Positions 8,545 through 18,362 are shown, counted from the first letter of the stretch. The stretch: DNA of 64,000 nucleotides from Rhodococcus sp. IEGM 1381 (GCF_030056795.1 NZ_JASHKQ010000003.1:62001-126000); one strand, 5' to 3'. The notes: a model not told the origin generated them from the sequence alone. A program made the numbers and translations.

Positions 8545-8981
8545 CCGAGAAGTCCACCGATACCGCATCGCCGAGACGACCCGTCGTAGTCGGAGTACGA
8601 GCCACGAAGCAACGCAGTGCGATCTCGGACTTGCTCGACACCATCGAGGAATTCAAGTCCGCGCAGGATCTGCACGACGAATTACGCAAGCGCGGTGAGG
8701 GAATCGGCCTGACAACCGTCTATCGCACGCTCCAGACGCTGGCCGACGCCGGCACGGTGGATGTGCTCCGCACCGACAACGGCGAGTCGGTCTACCGGCG
8801 TTGCTCCTCGGGCCATCATCACCACCTGGTGTGCCGAGCATGCGGATTCACCGTCGAGGTCGAGGGGCCCACCGTCGAGAAGTGGTCCCAGAGTGTCGCC
8901 GAGTCCAATGGTTTCACCGACGTGAGCCACACCATCGAAATATTCGGCACCTGCAGCCAGTGCAGCGCGGCCGGTCGCTGA
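8541..8981 (+). CDS. zur: Fur-family zinc uptake regulator
   Basis: A 146-residue Fur-family repressor. The N-terminal winged helix includes AQDLHDELRKRGEGIGLTTVYRTLQ. The dimerisation domain has the metal-binding run GHHHHLVCRACG and a second CSQC pair near the end; the two CxxC pairs form the structural zinc site. Position after smtB and the motif pattern point to Zur (mycobacterial FurB) rather than iron Fur. It should repress zinc-import genes and alternative ribosomal proteins when zinc is plentiful. GTG start at 8541 overlaps the smtB TGA, with AGGAAGG nine bases upstream. It converges on the lipoprotein gene, with seven bases between stops. Confidence 0.92.
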   Translation: MTEKSTDTASPRRPVVVGVRATKQRSAISDLLDTIEEFKSAQDLHDELRKRGEGIGLTTVYRTLQTLADAGTVDVLRTDNGESVYRRCSSGHHHHLVCRACGFTVEVEGPTVEKWSQSVAESNGFTDVSHTIEIFGTCSQCSAAGR

Positions 8982-8988
8982 CTGGCTT

Positions 8989-9948
8989 TCAGCCCACCGC
9001 ACTCGCCAGGCGAGGCACCACCGAATCGATGGCGAACGGAATGGACAGCACCGAGTTGTACGTGATCGCCCCACGCTGATCGGTGGACAGCGGAACGATG
9101 GCATCGTTGCGGGCGGCTGCCAGTGTTCCGAAGATCGGATTCTCGGCCACGACGTCGATGTCGTCGCCGGTGCCGAGATAGAGCACCACATCGGCGTCGA
9201 GCGTGGAGATGTTCTCCGCCGAGACCGGAACGAAGAAGTTGGTTCCGTCGTCCTCGACCAGAATCGGGTCCGGAATGCCGAAGCCCAACGACGTGACGAA
9301 GGTGCCGCGCGCATCGCCGGGCAGGTATGCGCCGAACTGACCGTCGTACGGAAGTACAACGGCGGCAGTCTTACCCGCGAACTCCGGATGCGCGGCTCGC
9401 ACCTGTTCGAGCGCAGCCGTGGTCTGCGCATTCAGCTCCTCGCCACGTTCTGATTCGCCCATCGCGCGCGCAATGGTATCGGTGGCCACCTCACGATCGA
9501 CGGCGTAGGCCGCCGATCCCGCCGGTCGAGCGATCGTCGGGGCGATGTCGCTGAGTTGTGCGTAGGTGACCTCGTCGAAGCCGGCGTTGAGCCCGGTGAT
9601 CAAATCCGGTGCCAGCGAGGCGATCAGCTCGAAGTTCGGTTCAGATTCCGAGCCCAGCAGCGTCAATGGTGCGTCGCCCACCAACTCGTCGGTCCACGGA
9701 CCGAGTCCGGTCTCGTAGAACGTGTACCCAGTGTTCCCGACCGGCACAGTGCCGAGGGCAATGACGGCGTCGGCGTCGGACACTCCGAGTGTGACTATGC
9801 GGGTGGGCTTCTCCGGAACGGTCGTGCTGCCGTAGATGTGGTCGATGACGACCGGGAACGCACCGGCGGAAGATGGTGCCGCCGAGTCCTCCGAGCTTTC
9901 TGCCGAACAGGCCATCAGTGACACACCGAGGACGATCACCGCCACCAC
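8989..9948 (-). CDS. Iron-siderophore ABC transporter substrate-binding lipoprotein; signal peptide interrupted by TGA
   Basis: The mature part is an intact FecB/FepB-like periplasmic binding protein that should deliver ferric siderophores to a permease encoded elsewhere. Typical features are VPEKPTRIVTLG, LGTVPVG and YAQLSDIAPTIA. The lipobox is LMAC. The only start in the open frame is the GTG at 9948, giving a short signal peptide with no positive residue and no ribosome-binding site. Six codons before the stop at 9961-9963, in the same frame, is an ATG at 9981 with AGAGG eight bases upstream. Reading through the TGA would give MTARLA-x-TATAVVAVIVLG, a normal lipoprotein signal. One base change (CGA to TGA) explains this, so the gene may be poorly expressed, a recent pseudogene, or carry a sequencing error. 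Confidence 0.8.
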   Translation of the reverse strand: MVAVIVLGVSLMACSAESSEDSAAPSSAGAFPVVIDHIYGSTTVPEKPTRIVTLGVSDADAVIALGTVPVGNTGYTFYETGLGPWTDELVGDAPLTLLGSESEPNFELIASLAPDLITGLNAGFDEVTYAQLSDIAPTIARPAGSAAYAVDREVATDTIARAMGESERGEELNAQTTAALEQVRAAHPEFAGKTAAVVLPYDGQFGAYLPGDARGTFVTSLGFGIPDPILVEDDGTNFFVPVSAENISTLDADVVLYLGTGDDIDVVAENPIFGTLAAARNDAIVPLSTDQRGAITYNSVLSIPFAIDSVVPRLASAVG

Positions 9949-10002
9949 TGCCGTCGCTGTTCAGGCCAACCGTGCTGTCATCGCATCCGCCTCTACTCGA
10001 AG

Positions 10003-10021
10003 TAAGTACAGGCAAACCTTA
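10003..10021. promoter_or_regulatory. Candidate IdeR/DmdR iron box upstream of the siderophore-binding gene
   Basis: TAAGTACAGGCAAACCTTA matches about 13 of 19 positions of the IdeR consensus TTAGGTTAGGCTAACCTAA; the half GGCAAACCTTA is the better one. It sits 22 bases upstream of the ATG at 9981. Iron repression of a siderophore receptor fits biologically. The match is imperfect and was made by eye. Confidence 0.4.
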
Positions 10022-10030
10022 TCTGACAAA

Positions 10031-10453
10031 TCAAGGCAGCAGGCCCTCGCGTGCTTTCTCGACGCCGGCCAGCACCAGAATCAGCATCGTCAGCATGGCC
10101 TCGTCGTCCAACCCATTCGCCGGAAAGGTGTAGCGCAGCAACACATCTGCGAGCTTGTCGTGGGTATTGACGGAGATCGCGCCGAATTGCGAATCGGCAT
10201 TGCGGTCCGAGACCTTCTTGTGCAGAGCAGCCTTGAGTGGCCTGTCCCACGCCAACACCGCGGTGAGCGAGAGCACCTCGAGTTCGGGTGACAGCTGTAC
10301 CGCCCGCAAGGAGCACAAGGCACCGGCGTAGTCGAAACCGAGTGACCCCTCCTCGCCGACGGTGACCGTCGCAAACTGCGACAGCGCCAGCCGAGCACGC
10401 GTCTGCAACGTCAACTCATCGGGGCTGTCGATACCCTGTACTTCGTCACTCAT
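10031..10453 (-). CDS. Conserved hypothetical protein (Rv2360c-like)
   Basis: This 140-residue acidic protein has no catalytic motif that I recognise. It begins [20 protein letters not shown] and has alternating beta and alpha stretches ([19 protein letters not shown]; later [20 protein letters not shown]). The layout is reminiscent of YbjN or secretion-chaperone folds, but that is only an impression. It is predicted to be soluble and cytoplasmic. The gene follows uppS with an eight-base overlap (10446-10453), and the same pair occurs in mycobacteria, so co-expression with polyprenyl phosphate synthesis is conserved. Its role is unknown. Confidence 0.75.
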   Translation of the reverse strand: MSDEVQGIDSPDELTLQTRARLALSQFATVTVGEEGSLGFDYAGALCSLRAVQLSPELEVLSLTAVLAWDRPLKAALHKKVSDRNADSQFGAISVNTHDKLADVLLRYTFPANGLDDEAMLTMLILVLAGVEKAREGLLP

Positions 10454-11264
10454 ATTTCACTCCGCCGAATCGTCGATCACGCGAAGCGAATTCGATACAC
10501 GCCTCCCATAGGTCCCGGCGATCGAAATCCGGGAAGAGCTTCTTCTGGAACACGAACTCCGCATATGCGGATTGCCACAGAAGAAAATTCGATGTTCGCT
10601 GCTCCCCCGACGGCCGCAGGAACAAGTCCACGTCCGGCATATCCGCTTCGTCGAGGTACTTCGCGACGGTTGCCTCGGTGATCTTCTCGGGGTTCAGCTT
10701 GCCCGCGGCAACCTGCCGGGCAATTTCCCTTGTCGCATCGGCAATCTCGGCACGCCCACCGTAATTGACGCACATCGTCAACGTCATCACGGTGTTGTGC
10801 TTCGTCAGCTCCTCTGCCACTTCGAGTTCTTTGATGACGCTGCCCCACAACCTGGGTCGCCGACCGGCCCAGCGGACCCGGACGCCCATCTCGTTCATCT
10901 CGTCGCGTCGACGACGAATGACATCACGGTTGAAGCCCATCAGGAACTTGACCTCGTCGGGACTGCGCTTCCAGTTCTCCGTCGAGAAGGCGTACGCAGA
11001 CAACCACTGCACACCGATCTCGATACAACCGCAGACGGTATCCATGAGCACAGCTTCGCCTTGCTCGTGCCCCGCAGTCCGCGGCAGACCGCGATCCTGC
11101 GCCCACCGGCCGTTGCCGTCCATCACCAAAGCGACGTGGCGAGGTATCAATTCCGGCTGCAGAATCGGCGGCCGAGCGCCCGACGGGTGCGGATCGGGAG
11201 GGCGCACTGCCGACTGTCCGTCAGGCCGGGGTTGCGGCTCTCGTCGTCGAATCACGGTCCCCAT
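10446..11264 (-). CDS. uppS: Polyprenyl (decaprenyl) diphosphate synthase, cis type
   Basis: A 272-residue cis-prenyltransferase that extends a short isoprenyl diphosphate with isopentenyl diphosphate to make the lipid carrier for peptidoglycan and arabinogalactan. Family motifs are present: [13 protein letters not shown] (43-55, catalytic D49), [18 protein letters not shown] and [20 protein letters not shown]. The start is the ATG at 11264, which overlaps the end of recO by 44 bases. An open frame continues upstream, but only in antisense-like low-complexity sequence. By position it matches the mycobacterial long-chain synthase Rv2361c. Order is recO-uppS-Rv2360c homolog, all coupled. Confidence 0.93.
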   Translation of the reverse strand: MGTVIRRREPQPRPDGQSAVRPPDPHPSGARPPILQPELIPRHVALVMDGNGRWAQDRGLPRTAGHEQGEAVLMDTVCGCIEIGVQWLSAYAFSTENWKRSPDEVKFLMGFNRDVIRRRRDEMNEMGVRVRWAGRRPRLWGSVIKELEVAEELTKHNTVMTLTMCVNYGGRAEIADATREIARQVAAGKLNPEKITEATVAKYLDEADMPDVDLFLRPSGEQRTSNFLLWQSAYAEFVFQKKLFPDFDRRDLWEACIEFASRDRRFGGVKYE

Positions 11265-12054
11265 CCTGCCCGACGGTGTCGGCGAACACGGAGTCAGGTT
11301 GCGCCAGCGGCACCTGATGCGGGTGCGAGCGTTCGATGAGTGGAAGTGTGCGCAATTGTCGTTCCAGATGCCATTGCAGATGCGCCGCCACCAGTCCACT
11401 GGCCTGCTTGCGAACGGCATCGGACGTGGTGACGGTGTAGTCCCACTCCCCCCGCTCGAGTGCGACCATCAGATCGAGAACCCCGGTCGACGGCGTCGCC
11501 GATCCCGGCGGGCGGCAGTGCACACACACCGCTCCACCGGCGGCGACATGAAATGCGCGATGTGGCCCGACTGCGGCGCAGCGCGCGCAATCGGTCAGTG
11601 CGGGTGCCCATCCGGCGAAGCCCATGGCGCGCAACAGATAAGCGTCGAGCACGAGCTCGGGAGGGCGGACGTGCTGGGCAAGTGCTCGAAGCGCTCCGAC
11701 GGTCAGCTGATGCAGTCGCTGCGCCGGTGCATGCTCCTCGCCCGCCAGCCGCTCGGCGGTCTCGAGAACGGCACAACCGGTGGTGTAGCGGCCGTAATCG
11801 GCGACGATGTCTCCGCCGAACGCGTCGATGGTGTGCACTTGGGTGACGATGTCGAGGTTGCGTCCCGGATAGAGCAATACGTCGATGTGCGCGAACGGTT
11901 CCAGCCGCGCGCCGAACTTGGACTTGGTGCGACGCACCCCTTTTGCGACGGCCCGTACGATACCGTTCTCCCTGGTCAACAACGTGACGATGCGGTCGGC
12001 CTCACCCAGCTTGTGCTGGCGCAGGACGACTGCGTTGTCACGGTATGGCCTCAC
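11221..12054 (-). CDS. recO: DNA repair protein RecO
   Basis: A 277-residue recombination mediator that helps load RecA on SSB-coated single-stranded DNA in the RecFOR pathway. It has the N-terminal OB-fold ([23 protein letters not shown]), a helical domain, and the zinc-binding pairs CARC and CVHC. Start is a GTG at 12054, giving the conserved N-terminus [12 protein letters not shown], with GGGAG about ten bases upstream. The frame runs open for nearly 1.2 kb further upstream, but that is antisense to the amidase. It is divergent from the amidase gene, with 73 bases between starts. Confidence 0.93.
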   Translation of the reverse strand: MRPYRDNAVVLRQHKLGEADRIVTLLTRENGIVRAVAKGVRRTKSKFGARLEPFAHIDVLLYPGRNLDIVTQVHTIDAFGGDIVADYGRYTTGCAVLETAERLAGEEHAPAQRLHQLTVGALRALAQHVRPPELVLDAYLLRAMGFAGWAPALTDCARCAAVGPHRAFHVAAGGAVCVHCRPPGSATPSTGVLDLMVALERGEWDYTVTTSDAVRKQASGLVAAHLQWHLERQLRTLPLIERSHPHQVPLAQPDSVFADTVGQDGDRDSTTRAATPA

Positions 12055-12127
12055 GGCTTCCAGTCTCCCACGGGTGCCGGGTCGGTGGCCGCTTCCCGCG
12101 CTGGAGAGAAGTCGATACTGTGCCAGG

Positions 12128-13549
12128 GTGGATTTCCATCGGTCGACTCTCGTTGCCCAAGCCGCCGCACTCGCGTCGGGTCGTATCACCTCGGTACAGG
12201 CGGTAACCGAATCACTCGACCGGATCGAGAAGAGCCAGCCCACTCTCAATGCCTTCCGAATCGTGCGCCGCGACGCCGCACTCGCCGAGGCCGCCGAGGC
12301 GGATCGCCTGCGCGCTGCCGGTGAAACCGCGACCCTGCTCGGCGTTCCGATCGCCGTCAAGGACGATGTGGATATCACCGGGGAGCCCACTGCCTTCGGC
12401 TGCGCCGGGCACTTTCCGCCTGCCACCGCAGACTCGGAGGTGGTGCGCAGACTGCGCGCGGCGGGAGCAGTGATCGTGGGCAAGACCAACAGCCCCGAGC
12501 TGGGCCAATGGCCGTTCACCGGCGGCACCTTCGGACACACCCGCAATCCGTGGGACCGCGAGCGCACCCCCGGTGGCTCCTCGGGTGGCAGTTCTGCAGC
12601 AGTGGCTGCCGAATTGGTCTCGGCTGCACTGGGTTCCGATGGAGCGGGCTCGGTCCGGATCCCGGCGTCGTGGACCAATCTCGTGGGCATCAAGCCGCAA
12701 CGGGGACGGATATCGACGTGGCCGGACGCCGAGGCCTTCAACGGCATCACCGTCATCGGCCCGCTCGCGCGCACGGTCGCCGACGCCGCGCTTCTGCTCG
12801 ACGTGGTCTCCGGTGGCCACGACGGTGATCTGCACCGTCCGGCTCCGTTGACCGTCTCGGACGCGGTCGGACGCAACCCCGGCTCGCTGCGAATAGCGCT
12901 GAGCCTGCGCAAGCCGTTCATCCCGACGCCTGCCCCGCTGGACCCGGAGATCGCGGCTGCGGCGTACGAGATGGCCGCTGTGCTGCGTTTGCTCGGACAC
13001 CAGGTGGTCGTCGACGATCCCGCATACGGAATGTTGCTGGGGCTCAACTTCTTACCGCGCTCGCTGGCAGGCGTCGCCACGTGGCTCGATTGCCTTCCCG
13101 ATCCGGCCCTCGCCGACCCGCGCACCCGAGCCAACGCCAAGAGCGGTCGGGCCCTTGCCGGAGCCCCGTTGCGCGCAGCCCGCGCTGCCGAGCCGCGCAT
13201 CGGACGCCGCATCGGCCGGTTCTTCGACGACTACGACATCGTGCTCGCCCCGACGACGGCGACTCCCCCGCCGCGGGTCGATGCCATCGACGGCATCTCC
13301 AACGCCGACACCGATCGGGTCATCACCGAGCACTGCCCCTACACGTGGCCGTGGAACGTCCTGGGCTGGCCGAGCGTGAGCGTCCCCGCGGGTCTGACGA
13401 AGAGCGGGCTCCCCATCGGACTGCAGTTAATGGGGCACGAATCAACGGAGCCACTGTTGGTGTCGGTGGCCGCTCAACTCGAGAACGTGCTGCAGTGGCA
13501 CCGCAGGCGCCCGGAGCCATGGTGGACCCAGGTGAGCGAAACTTCGTAG
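12128..13549 (+). CDS. amiA2: Amidase-signature family amidase
   Basis: A 473-residue amidase that hydrolyses an amide to acid and ammonia; the natural substrate is unknown. The Ser-cisSer-Lys machinery is visible: the Lys in PIAVKDDVDITG, the glycine/serine-rich segment TPGGSSGGSSAAVAAE with the cis-Ser, and the nucleophile loop GSDGAGSVRIPASW. It occupies the place of amiA2 (Rv2363) between recO and era in mycobacteria, which is the basis of the symbol. The GTG at 12128 gives the usual N-terminus, but has no good ribosome-binding site. The gene is divergent from recO and convergent with era. Confidence 0.9.
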   Translation: MDFHRSTLVAQAAALASGRITSVQAVTESLDRIEKSQPTLNAFRIVRRDAALAEAAEADRLRAAGETATLLGVPIAVKDDVDITGEPTAFGCAGHFPPATADSEVVRRLRAAGAVIVGKTNSPELGQWPFTGGTFGHTRNPWDRERTPGGSSGGSSAAVAAELVSAALGSDGAGSVRIPASWTNLVGIKPQRGRISTWPDAEAFNGITVIGPLARTVADAALLLDVVSGGHDGDLHRPAPLTVSDAVGRNPGSLRIALSLRKPFIPTPAPLDPEIAAAAYEMAAVLRLLGHQVVVDDPAYGMLLGLNFLPRSLAGVATWLDCLPDPALADPRTRANAKSGRALAGAPLRAARAAEPRIGRRIGRFFDDYDIVLAPTTATPPPRVDAIDGISNADTDRVITEHCPYTWPWNVLGWPSVSVPAGLTKSGLPIGLQLMGHESTEPLLVSVAAQLENVLQWHRRRPEPWWTQVSETS

Positions 13550-13563
13550 CCCACTACGAATTT
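13543..13563. terminator. Small hairpin at the amidase stop codon, probable terminator
   Basis: TTCGTAG (13543-13549, containing the amidase stop) pairs with CTACGAA (13554-13560) around CCCA and is followed by TTT. A second short stem GCGGC-GAA-GCCGC lies at 13574-13586. Both are in the 44-base gap between convergent amidase and era genes. The stems are short, so this is a moderate call. Confidence 0.45.
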
Positions 13564-13593
13564 CCGTGCACATGCGGCGAAGCCGCTCCCGGG

Positions 13594-14508
13594 TCAGAAC
13601 CCGAGCTTGCCCATCTGCTTGGGGTCGGTTTGCCAGTCCTTGGCGATTTTCACGTGCAGGTCCAGGTAGATCCTGGTACCGAGCAACTTCTCGATCTGCA
13701 ATCGCGACGCCGTACCGACCTCTTTGAGTCGCGAACCGCCCTTACCGATGATGATCGCCTTCTGACTCGACCGCTCGACGTAGAGAATCGCGTGCACGTC
13801 GAGCATGTTGTCGTGACCTTCGCGGGGCACGACTTCCTCGATGACGACGGCCAGAGAGTGGGGTAACTCGTCTCGGACGCCTTCGAGAGCGGCTTCACGG
13901 ATGAGCTCGGCCATCAGGATTTCCTCGGGCTCGTCCGTCAGCTCACCGTCAGGGTAGAACGCCGGTCCCGGTGGCAGTTCCGACGCCAACAGATCGACCA
14001 GCTTCTCCACCTGCTCACCGGATTCGGCCGACACCGGTATTACGTGACTCGAATCGCCGAGGAGCTTCGACAGCGCCATCAACTGCTGCACGACCCGTTC
14101 CTTCTTGACCTTGTCGATCTTGGTCACGATGCCGATCAGCGTGGTCTTGGGGGCGATGTGGCGCACCTGCTCGAGAATCCAGCGGTCACCCGGTCCGATC
14201 TTCTCGTCGGCCGGGATGCACAGGCCGATGACGTCGACCTCGGAGTACGTGTCCTGCACCAGATCGTTGAGTCGCTGCCCCAGAAGCGTTCTGGGTCGGT
14301 GTAATCCGGGGGTGTCGACGAGGATCAGTTGCGCGTGCTCGCGGTGCACGATGCCGCGAATGGTGTGCCGCGTCGTCTGCGGACGAGAGGACGTGATGGC
14401 GATCTTCGACCCCACCAACGCATTGGTCAGAGTGGACTTGCCGGTGTTGGGTCGGCCTACGAAACAGACGAATCCGGATCGGAACTCACCGTTGTTCTGC
14501 TCGGACAA
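13594..14508 (-). CDS. era: GTPase Era
   Basis: A 304-residue ribosome-assembly GTPase that binds the 3' end of 16S rRNA during 30S maturation. The GTPase domain has G1 GRPNTGKST (18-26), G3 DTPG, G4 TKID and a G5 serine-alanine motif. The C-terminal KH domain has AIIIGKGGSRLKEVG. Translation starts at a rare TTG (14508) supported by a strong GGAGG seven bases upstream; no ATG or GTG lies near. It is the last gene of the phoH-ybeY-CNNM-era series, 17 bases after the CNNM gene. Confidence 0.95.
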   Translation of the reverse strand: MSEQNNGEFRSGFVCFVGRPNTGKSTLTNALVGSKIAITSSRPQTTRHTIRGIVHREHAQLILVDTPGLHRPRTLLGQRLNDLVQDTYSEVDVIGLCIPADEKIGPGDRWILEQVRHIAPKTTLIGIVTKIDKVKKERVVQQLMALSKLLGDSSHVIPVSAESGEQVEKLVDLLASELPPGPAFYPDGELTDEPEEILMAELIREAALEGVRDELPHSLAVVIEEVVPREGHDNMLDVHAILYVERSSQKAIIIGKGGSRLKEVGTASRLQIEKLLGTRIYLDLHVKIAKDWQTDPKQMGKLGF

Positions 14509-14525
14509 AAGAGCACCTCCAGATT

Positions 14526-15848
14526 TCAGTGTTGGTGAGTGACGTCCGACGAGTCGTCGTCCTCGGTGGATTCTTCGTCGGGTTCGATCTTTTCGACCAG
14601 CACGGTGGTGATGCGGACGCGCCCCTTCGGGTCGGCCCCACCTTCACCGCGCAGCAGCAGTCCGTGAGTCATTACCTGAGCACCGGGCAGCGGCACACGG
14701 CCGAGCTCGTACCCGAGCAGTCCGCCGACCGTGTCGACTTCTTCGGATTCGATCTCGATGCCGAAGATCTCACCGAGGTCTTCGAGCGGCACTCGGGAGG
14801 ACACTCGATACCGACCGTCGTCGAGCTCCTCGATGGGCGCTACTTCGTCCGAGTCGTACTCGTCGGCGATCTCGCCGACGATTTCCTCGATGACGTCCTC
14901 GATGGTCACCAGGCCAGCGATGCCCCCGTATTCGTCGACGAGCAGTGCCATGTGGTTGCGGTCTCGCTGCATCTCGGCGAGCAGACTGTCGAGTGCCTTC
15001 GAGTCGGGAACGAACACCGCCGGACGCATCAGCTCGGACACCTGCACTCCGCGGCCGCCGTCGGTGGAGTAGTACGTCTGCTGCACAAGGTCTTTGAGGT
15101 ACACGACGCCGACGACGTCGTCCACGTTCTCGCCGATCACCGGGATGCGGGAGTGACCGCTGCGCACGGCCAGCGAGGTGGCCTGACCGGCCGACTTGTC
15201 GGACTCGATCCACACCATCTCGGGGCGCGGGACCATGACCTCACGGGCGGAGGTGTCACCCAGCTCGAACACCGATTGAATCATCCGACGTTCGTCGTCG
15301 GCCACGACGCCGCGCTCGCGGGCCATGTCCACCAACTCCCGAAGTTCGATCTCGGAAGCGAAGGGGCCGTTGCGAAATCCCTTACCGGGGGTGATCGCGT
15401 TACCGATGAGAATGAGCAATCTGCTGATCGGTCCGAGAAGCCACCCGAGTGCGCGCAGGGGAAATGCAGCCGCCAACGCGATCGAGTACGCGTGCTGTCG
15501 ACCCAAAGTCCTCGGACCGACACCGATCACGACGTAACTGACAAGCACCATGGTCACCGCGCTGATCACCAACGCAGTGGTGGAGTCGATCAGCTGAGTC
15601 AGGCCGCCCGCGAGCAGGACGGTACCGCCGATTTCGCACAGAATGCGCAGCAACACCATCAAGTTGACGTAGCGCGGGCGGTCGGCAACCACGACCACGA
15701 GACCGGAGGCACCCGGTCGCTCGTCCTTGACCATGTCGTCGATGCGCGCTCGCGACACCGTATTCAAGGCGGAATCGACAGCAGCGAACAGACCACCGAG
15801 AGGCACCAGAAGAACAGCGAAAACTATGAGTGCAACGGCACTGCTCAC
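14526..15848 (-). CDS. CNNM/CorC-type membrane protein with two CBS domains
   Basis: A 440-residue hemolysin-C/CorC family protein. An N-terminal DUF21 (CNNM) membrane domain with about four helices (1-150) is followed by a CBS pair (about 200-325, e.g. [10 protein letters not shown] and [23 protein letters not shown]) and a CorC_HlyC domain (about 340-420), then an acidic tail. Relatives are linked to magnesium or cobalt efflux, with ATP-Mg binding in the CBS pair; here that is inference. GTG start at 15848. In mycobacteria the same gene (Rv2366c) lies between ybeY and era, and YbeY, Era and this protein are probably co-transcribed. Confidence 0.88.
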   Translation of the reverse strand: MSSAVALIVFAVLLVPLGGLFAAVDSALNTVSRARIDDMVKDERPGASGLVVVVADRPRYVNLMVLLRILCEIGGTVLLAGGLTQLIDSTTALVISAVTMVLVSYVVIGVGPRTLGRQHAYSIALAAAFPLRALGWLLGPISRLLILIGNAITPGKGFRNGPFASEIELRELVDMARERGVVADDERRMIQSVFELGDTSAREVMVPRPEMVWIESDKSAGQATSLAVRSGHSRIPVIGENVDDVVGVVYLKDLVQQTYYSTDGGRGVQVSELMRPAVFVPDSKALDSLLAEMQRDRNHMALLVDEYGGIAGLVTIEDVIEEIVGEIADEYDSDEVAPIEELDDGRYRVSSRVPLEDLGEIFGIEIESEEVDTVGGLLGYELGRVPLPGAQVMTHGLLLRGEGGADPKGRVRITTVLVEKIEPDEESTEDDDSSDVTHQH

Positions 15849-15888
15849 GCGGTGCTACCCCACACCTCGACCGACGAGGTGGCGTCGG

Positions 15889-16431
15889 TCATCGGTCGAC
15901 ACCGTCGACGAAACCGGCCTTGCCGAGGAGCCTGGCATCGCGAGCGGCCTGTTCCGCAGCCTGCTCCGCCCGCCTGGCGTCCTCGTACCACTCGGCCAGC
16001 AGACGGTTCTGCAGCTCGAACATTTCCTTTTCTTCGTCCGGCTCGGCGTGGTCGTAACCGAGCAGATGCAGCACACCGTGCACCGTCAGCAATGCGAGCT
16101 CGTGCTCGAGCGAATGGCCCGCAGCGGCAGCCTGATCCGCAGCGAACGACGGGCAAAGCACGATATCGCCCAGCATCGCCGGTCCTGGATCGGGGGCATC
16201 GGGACGGCCGCCGGGCTCGAGCTCGTCCATCGGAAACGACATCACGTCGGTGGGACCGGGCAGATCCATCCACCGCATGTGCAGATCCGCCATCGTGGCC
16301 GAATCCACCAGCACCATCGACAGTTCAGCGGCGGGATGCACGTCCATGCCGGCGATCGCGAACCGTGCGACCGAGACCAGCTCGGGTTCGGAGATGTCCA
16401 TCCCCGACTCGTTGGACACTTCGATACTCAT
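15889..16431 (-). CDS. ybeY: Endoribonuclease YbeY
   Basis: A 180-residue single-strand endoribonuclease for 16S rRNA 3'-end maturation and 70S quality control. The zinc motif H-x3-H-x5-H is intact in [11 protein letters not shown], and the conserved [10 protein letters not shown] precedes it. The ATG at 16431 begins [10 protein letters not shown]; a GTG five codons earlier (16446) is an alternative, and neither has a strong ribosome-binding site. The C-terminal tail of about 35 residues is Ala/Arg-rich. It follows phoH and precedes the CNNM and era genes, which is the usual order and links three ribosome or RNA maturation factors. Confidence 0.93.
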   Translation of the reverse strand: MSIEVSNESGMDISEPELVSVARFAIAGMDVHPAAELSMVLVDSATMADLHMRWMDLPGPTDVMSFPMDELEPGGRPDAPDPGPAMLGDIVLCPSFAADQAAAAGHSLEHELALLTVHGVLHLLGYDHAEPDEEKEMFELQNRLLAEWYEDARRAEQAAEQAARDARLLGKAGFVDGVDR

Positions 16432-16468
16432 CTGGCCACTACCCACGCTCTCGTTGCCTGCGTCTGAA

Positions 16469-17512
16469 TCATCTTCTTGCCGAACGCGGTCCGCCGGTAC
16501 GGCGTTGCTCGCGGTTGGGGATCACACTCTGTTCGGCCGACTCGAACCGCTCGTACGCGTCGACGATCTCCGAGACCAATCGGTGCCGCACCACATCGCT
16601 GCTGGTGAGCTGCGCGAAGTGGATGTCGTCGAGGTCGGTGAGAATCTCGGATGCGGCACGCAATCCTGATTTTGCGCCACCCGGAAGATCGACCTGGGTG
16701 ACGTCGCCGGTGACGACGATCTTCGAGCCGAACCCCAGACGCGTCAGGAACATCTTCATCTGCTCGGCCGTGGTGTTCTGTGCCTCGTCGAGAATGATGA
16801 ATGCGTCGTTGAGCGTGCGGCCGCGCATGTATGCCAGCGGAGCGACCTCGATGACCCCTGCCTGCATCAGCTTGGGGATCGCTTCGTCGTCCATCATGTC
16901 GTGCAACGCGTCGTGCAGCGGGCGCAGGTACGGGTCGATCTTCTCGTGCAGTGTTCCGGGTAGAAAGCCGAGGCGCTCCCCCGCTTCCACTGCCGGACGC
17001 GTCAGGATGATGCGGCTGACCTGCTTGGTCTGCAGCGCCTGCACGGCCTTCGCCATCGCGAGGTACGTCTTGCCGGTACCAGCCGGCCCGATGCCGAACA
17101 CGATGGTGTTGGCATCGATCGCGTCCACGTACCGCTTCTGGTTCAGTGTCTTGGGACGGATCGTCTTGCCGCGGCGAGAAAGGATGTCCAAGCTCAGCAC
17201 CTCGGCCGGCGAATCCGATACGCCTTCGGTGAGCATGGCGATCGATCGACGGACGGCGTCGGGAGTCAGCGGCTGGGCGCGCTTGGCGAGCGCGGCCAAC
17301 TCGGAGATCACCCGTTCCGCCAACGCCACGTCGGCCACTTTTCCGGTGAGCGTCACGGCGTTTCCTCGTACGTGGATATCTGCCGTCAGCATCTGCTCGA
17401 GCGCCCGCAGGTTCTCGTCGGACTGTCCCAGCAATGGCATCACTGCTTCGGGGGCGAGCTCCAAGGTGGACCGAACATCACGCTCGGCGGGAAATTCGCT
17501 GTGTTCACTCAC
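16469..17512 (-). CDS. phoH: PhoH-like ATPase
   Basis: A 347-residue P-loop ATPase of the PhoH family, often called PhoH2-like or YlaK-like, associated with RNA metabolism. Walker A is GPAGTGKT (142-149) and Walker B is [27 protein letters not shown] is a family signature. An N-terminal KH-like region precedes the ATPase domain ([19 protein letters not shown]). GTG start at 17512 with only a weak purine run upstream. It is the first gene of the phoH-ybeY-CNNM-era group; the 94 bases to the esterase stop probably hold its promoter. Confidence 0.93.
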   Translation of the reverse strand: MSEHSEFPAERDVRSTLELAPEAVMPLLGQSDENLRALEQMLTADIHVRGNAVTLTGKVADVALAERVISELAALAKRAQPLTPDAVRRSIAMLTEGVSDSPAEVLSLDILSRRGKTIRPKTLNQKRYVDAIDANTIVFGIGPAGTGKTYLAMAKAVQALQTKQVSRIILTRPAVEAGERLGFLPGTLHEKIDPYLRPLHDALHDMMDDEAIPKLMQAGVIEVAPLAYMRGRTLNDAFIILDEAQNTTAEQMKMFLTRLGFGSKIVVTGDVTQVDLPGGAKSGLRAASEILTDLDDIHFAQLTSSDVVRHRLVSEIVDAYERFESAEQSVIPNREQRRTGGPRSARR

Positions 17513-17606
17513 GTGGTGGCTATGGCCTGCTCTCTTGTTTCGACTCTGGTGACATGTATCGGTGTTCGAATGAAGTTTAACGCCGCGGCATCGATGCGCA
17601 TTCCTA

Positions 17607-18362
17607 TTACTCGCCGCTCCCGCCCAGCACGGCGTCGAGCGAGAGTGCCCAACACCGCGAATCCGGATTGAGGAATGCGAAGTGGTCCTCGCCCGGGACG
17701 ATCGTCAGCTTCGCGTCGTCTCCGGACGCTTTCGCAGCTTCGACGTACTGCTTGCTCTGCGCCGCCGGGACCTGAACGTCCTCGGTCCCGTGCAGGCAGA
17801 TCGTCGGTATACCGATGGGTGCACGGGCAGCAGGCGAGGCCGATCGGTACAGCTCCGGATCATCCTCGTATCGAGCCTGCAGCAACGCCTCGACCGCCGG
17901 ATTGGTCCGGCCCGACGCACCGCGCGGCTCGAGATCGAGGACACCGGCCTGCGAGACGATCCGCGACGGGCGGACCTTCGAGCCGGTTTCACCGCCGAGC
18001 CACACTGCCAGGTGCCCGCCGGCGGAGTGTCCGATGACGCGAACATTGTCGATGCCCACCGGTGCGTGGTGTTGCACCTCACCGGCAACGACATCGAGAG
18101 CCGCGAGGACGTCGGACTGCATCTCCGGCCAATGCCCGCCCGCGCCGACACGTCGATACTCGATGTTCCACGCCACCGCACCCGCTCCCGCAACAGCGCG
18201 CGCGAATTGGGTGCCCAGGTTCGATCCGTACTCCCCGCTCCAGAATCCGCCGTGAATCACCACGACGACCGGCGTCGATGAATCGACCGGCTCGGGCGGC
18301 AGATAGAGATGGCCGAATTGCTCCGGGTGATCGCCGTACGCGATTTTGATCCGCGCGCTCAT
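17607..18362 (-). CDS. Alpha/beta hydrolase, kynurenine formamidase/esterase-like
   Basis: A 251-residue serine hydrolase. The oxyanion-hole motif is VVVIHGGFW, the nucleophile elbow is GHSAGG, the acid is in HGTEDVQVP and the histidine in GEDHFAFL. The short, cap-less layout resembles BD-FAE and kynurenine formamidase-type esterases. The ATG at 18362 overlaps the rsmE stop (ATGA), so it is co-translated with the methyltransferase. No pathway partner is nearby, so the substrate is unknown. The frame is open for 430 bases upstream, but only as a shadow of rsmE. Confidence 0.87.
   Translation of the reverse strand: MSARIKIAYGDHPEQFGHLYLPPEPVDSSTPVVVVIHGGFWSGEYGSNLGTQFARAVAGAGAVAWNIEYRRVGAGGHWPEMQSDVLAALDVVAGEVQHHAPVGIDNVRVIGHSAGGHLAVWLGGETGSKVRPSRIVSQAGVLDLEPRGASGRTNPAVEALLQARYEDDPELYRSASPAARAPIGIPTICLHGTEDVQVPAAQSKQYVEAAKASGDDAKLTIVPGEDHFAFLNPDSRCWALSLDAVLGGSGE

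Noticed and set aside
14529..17552. A 1007-codon open frame on the plus strand opposite the CNNM, ybeY and phoH genes
   Set aside because: It is antisense to well-supported genes, its translation is low in complexity and rich in Arg, His, Asp and Gly, and it has no recognisable domain. Long open antisense frames are common in GC-rich DNA.
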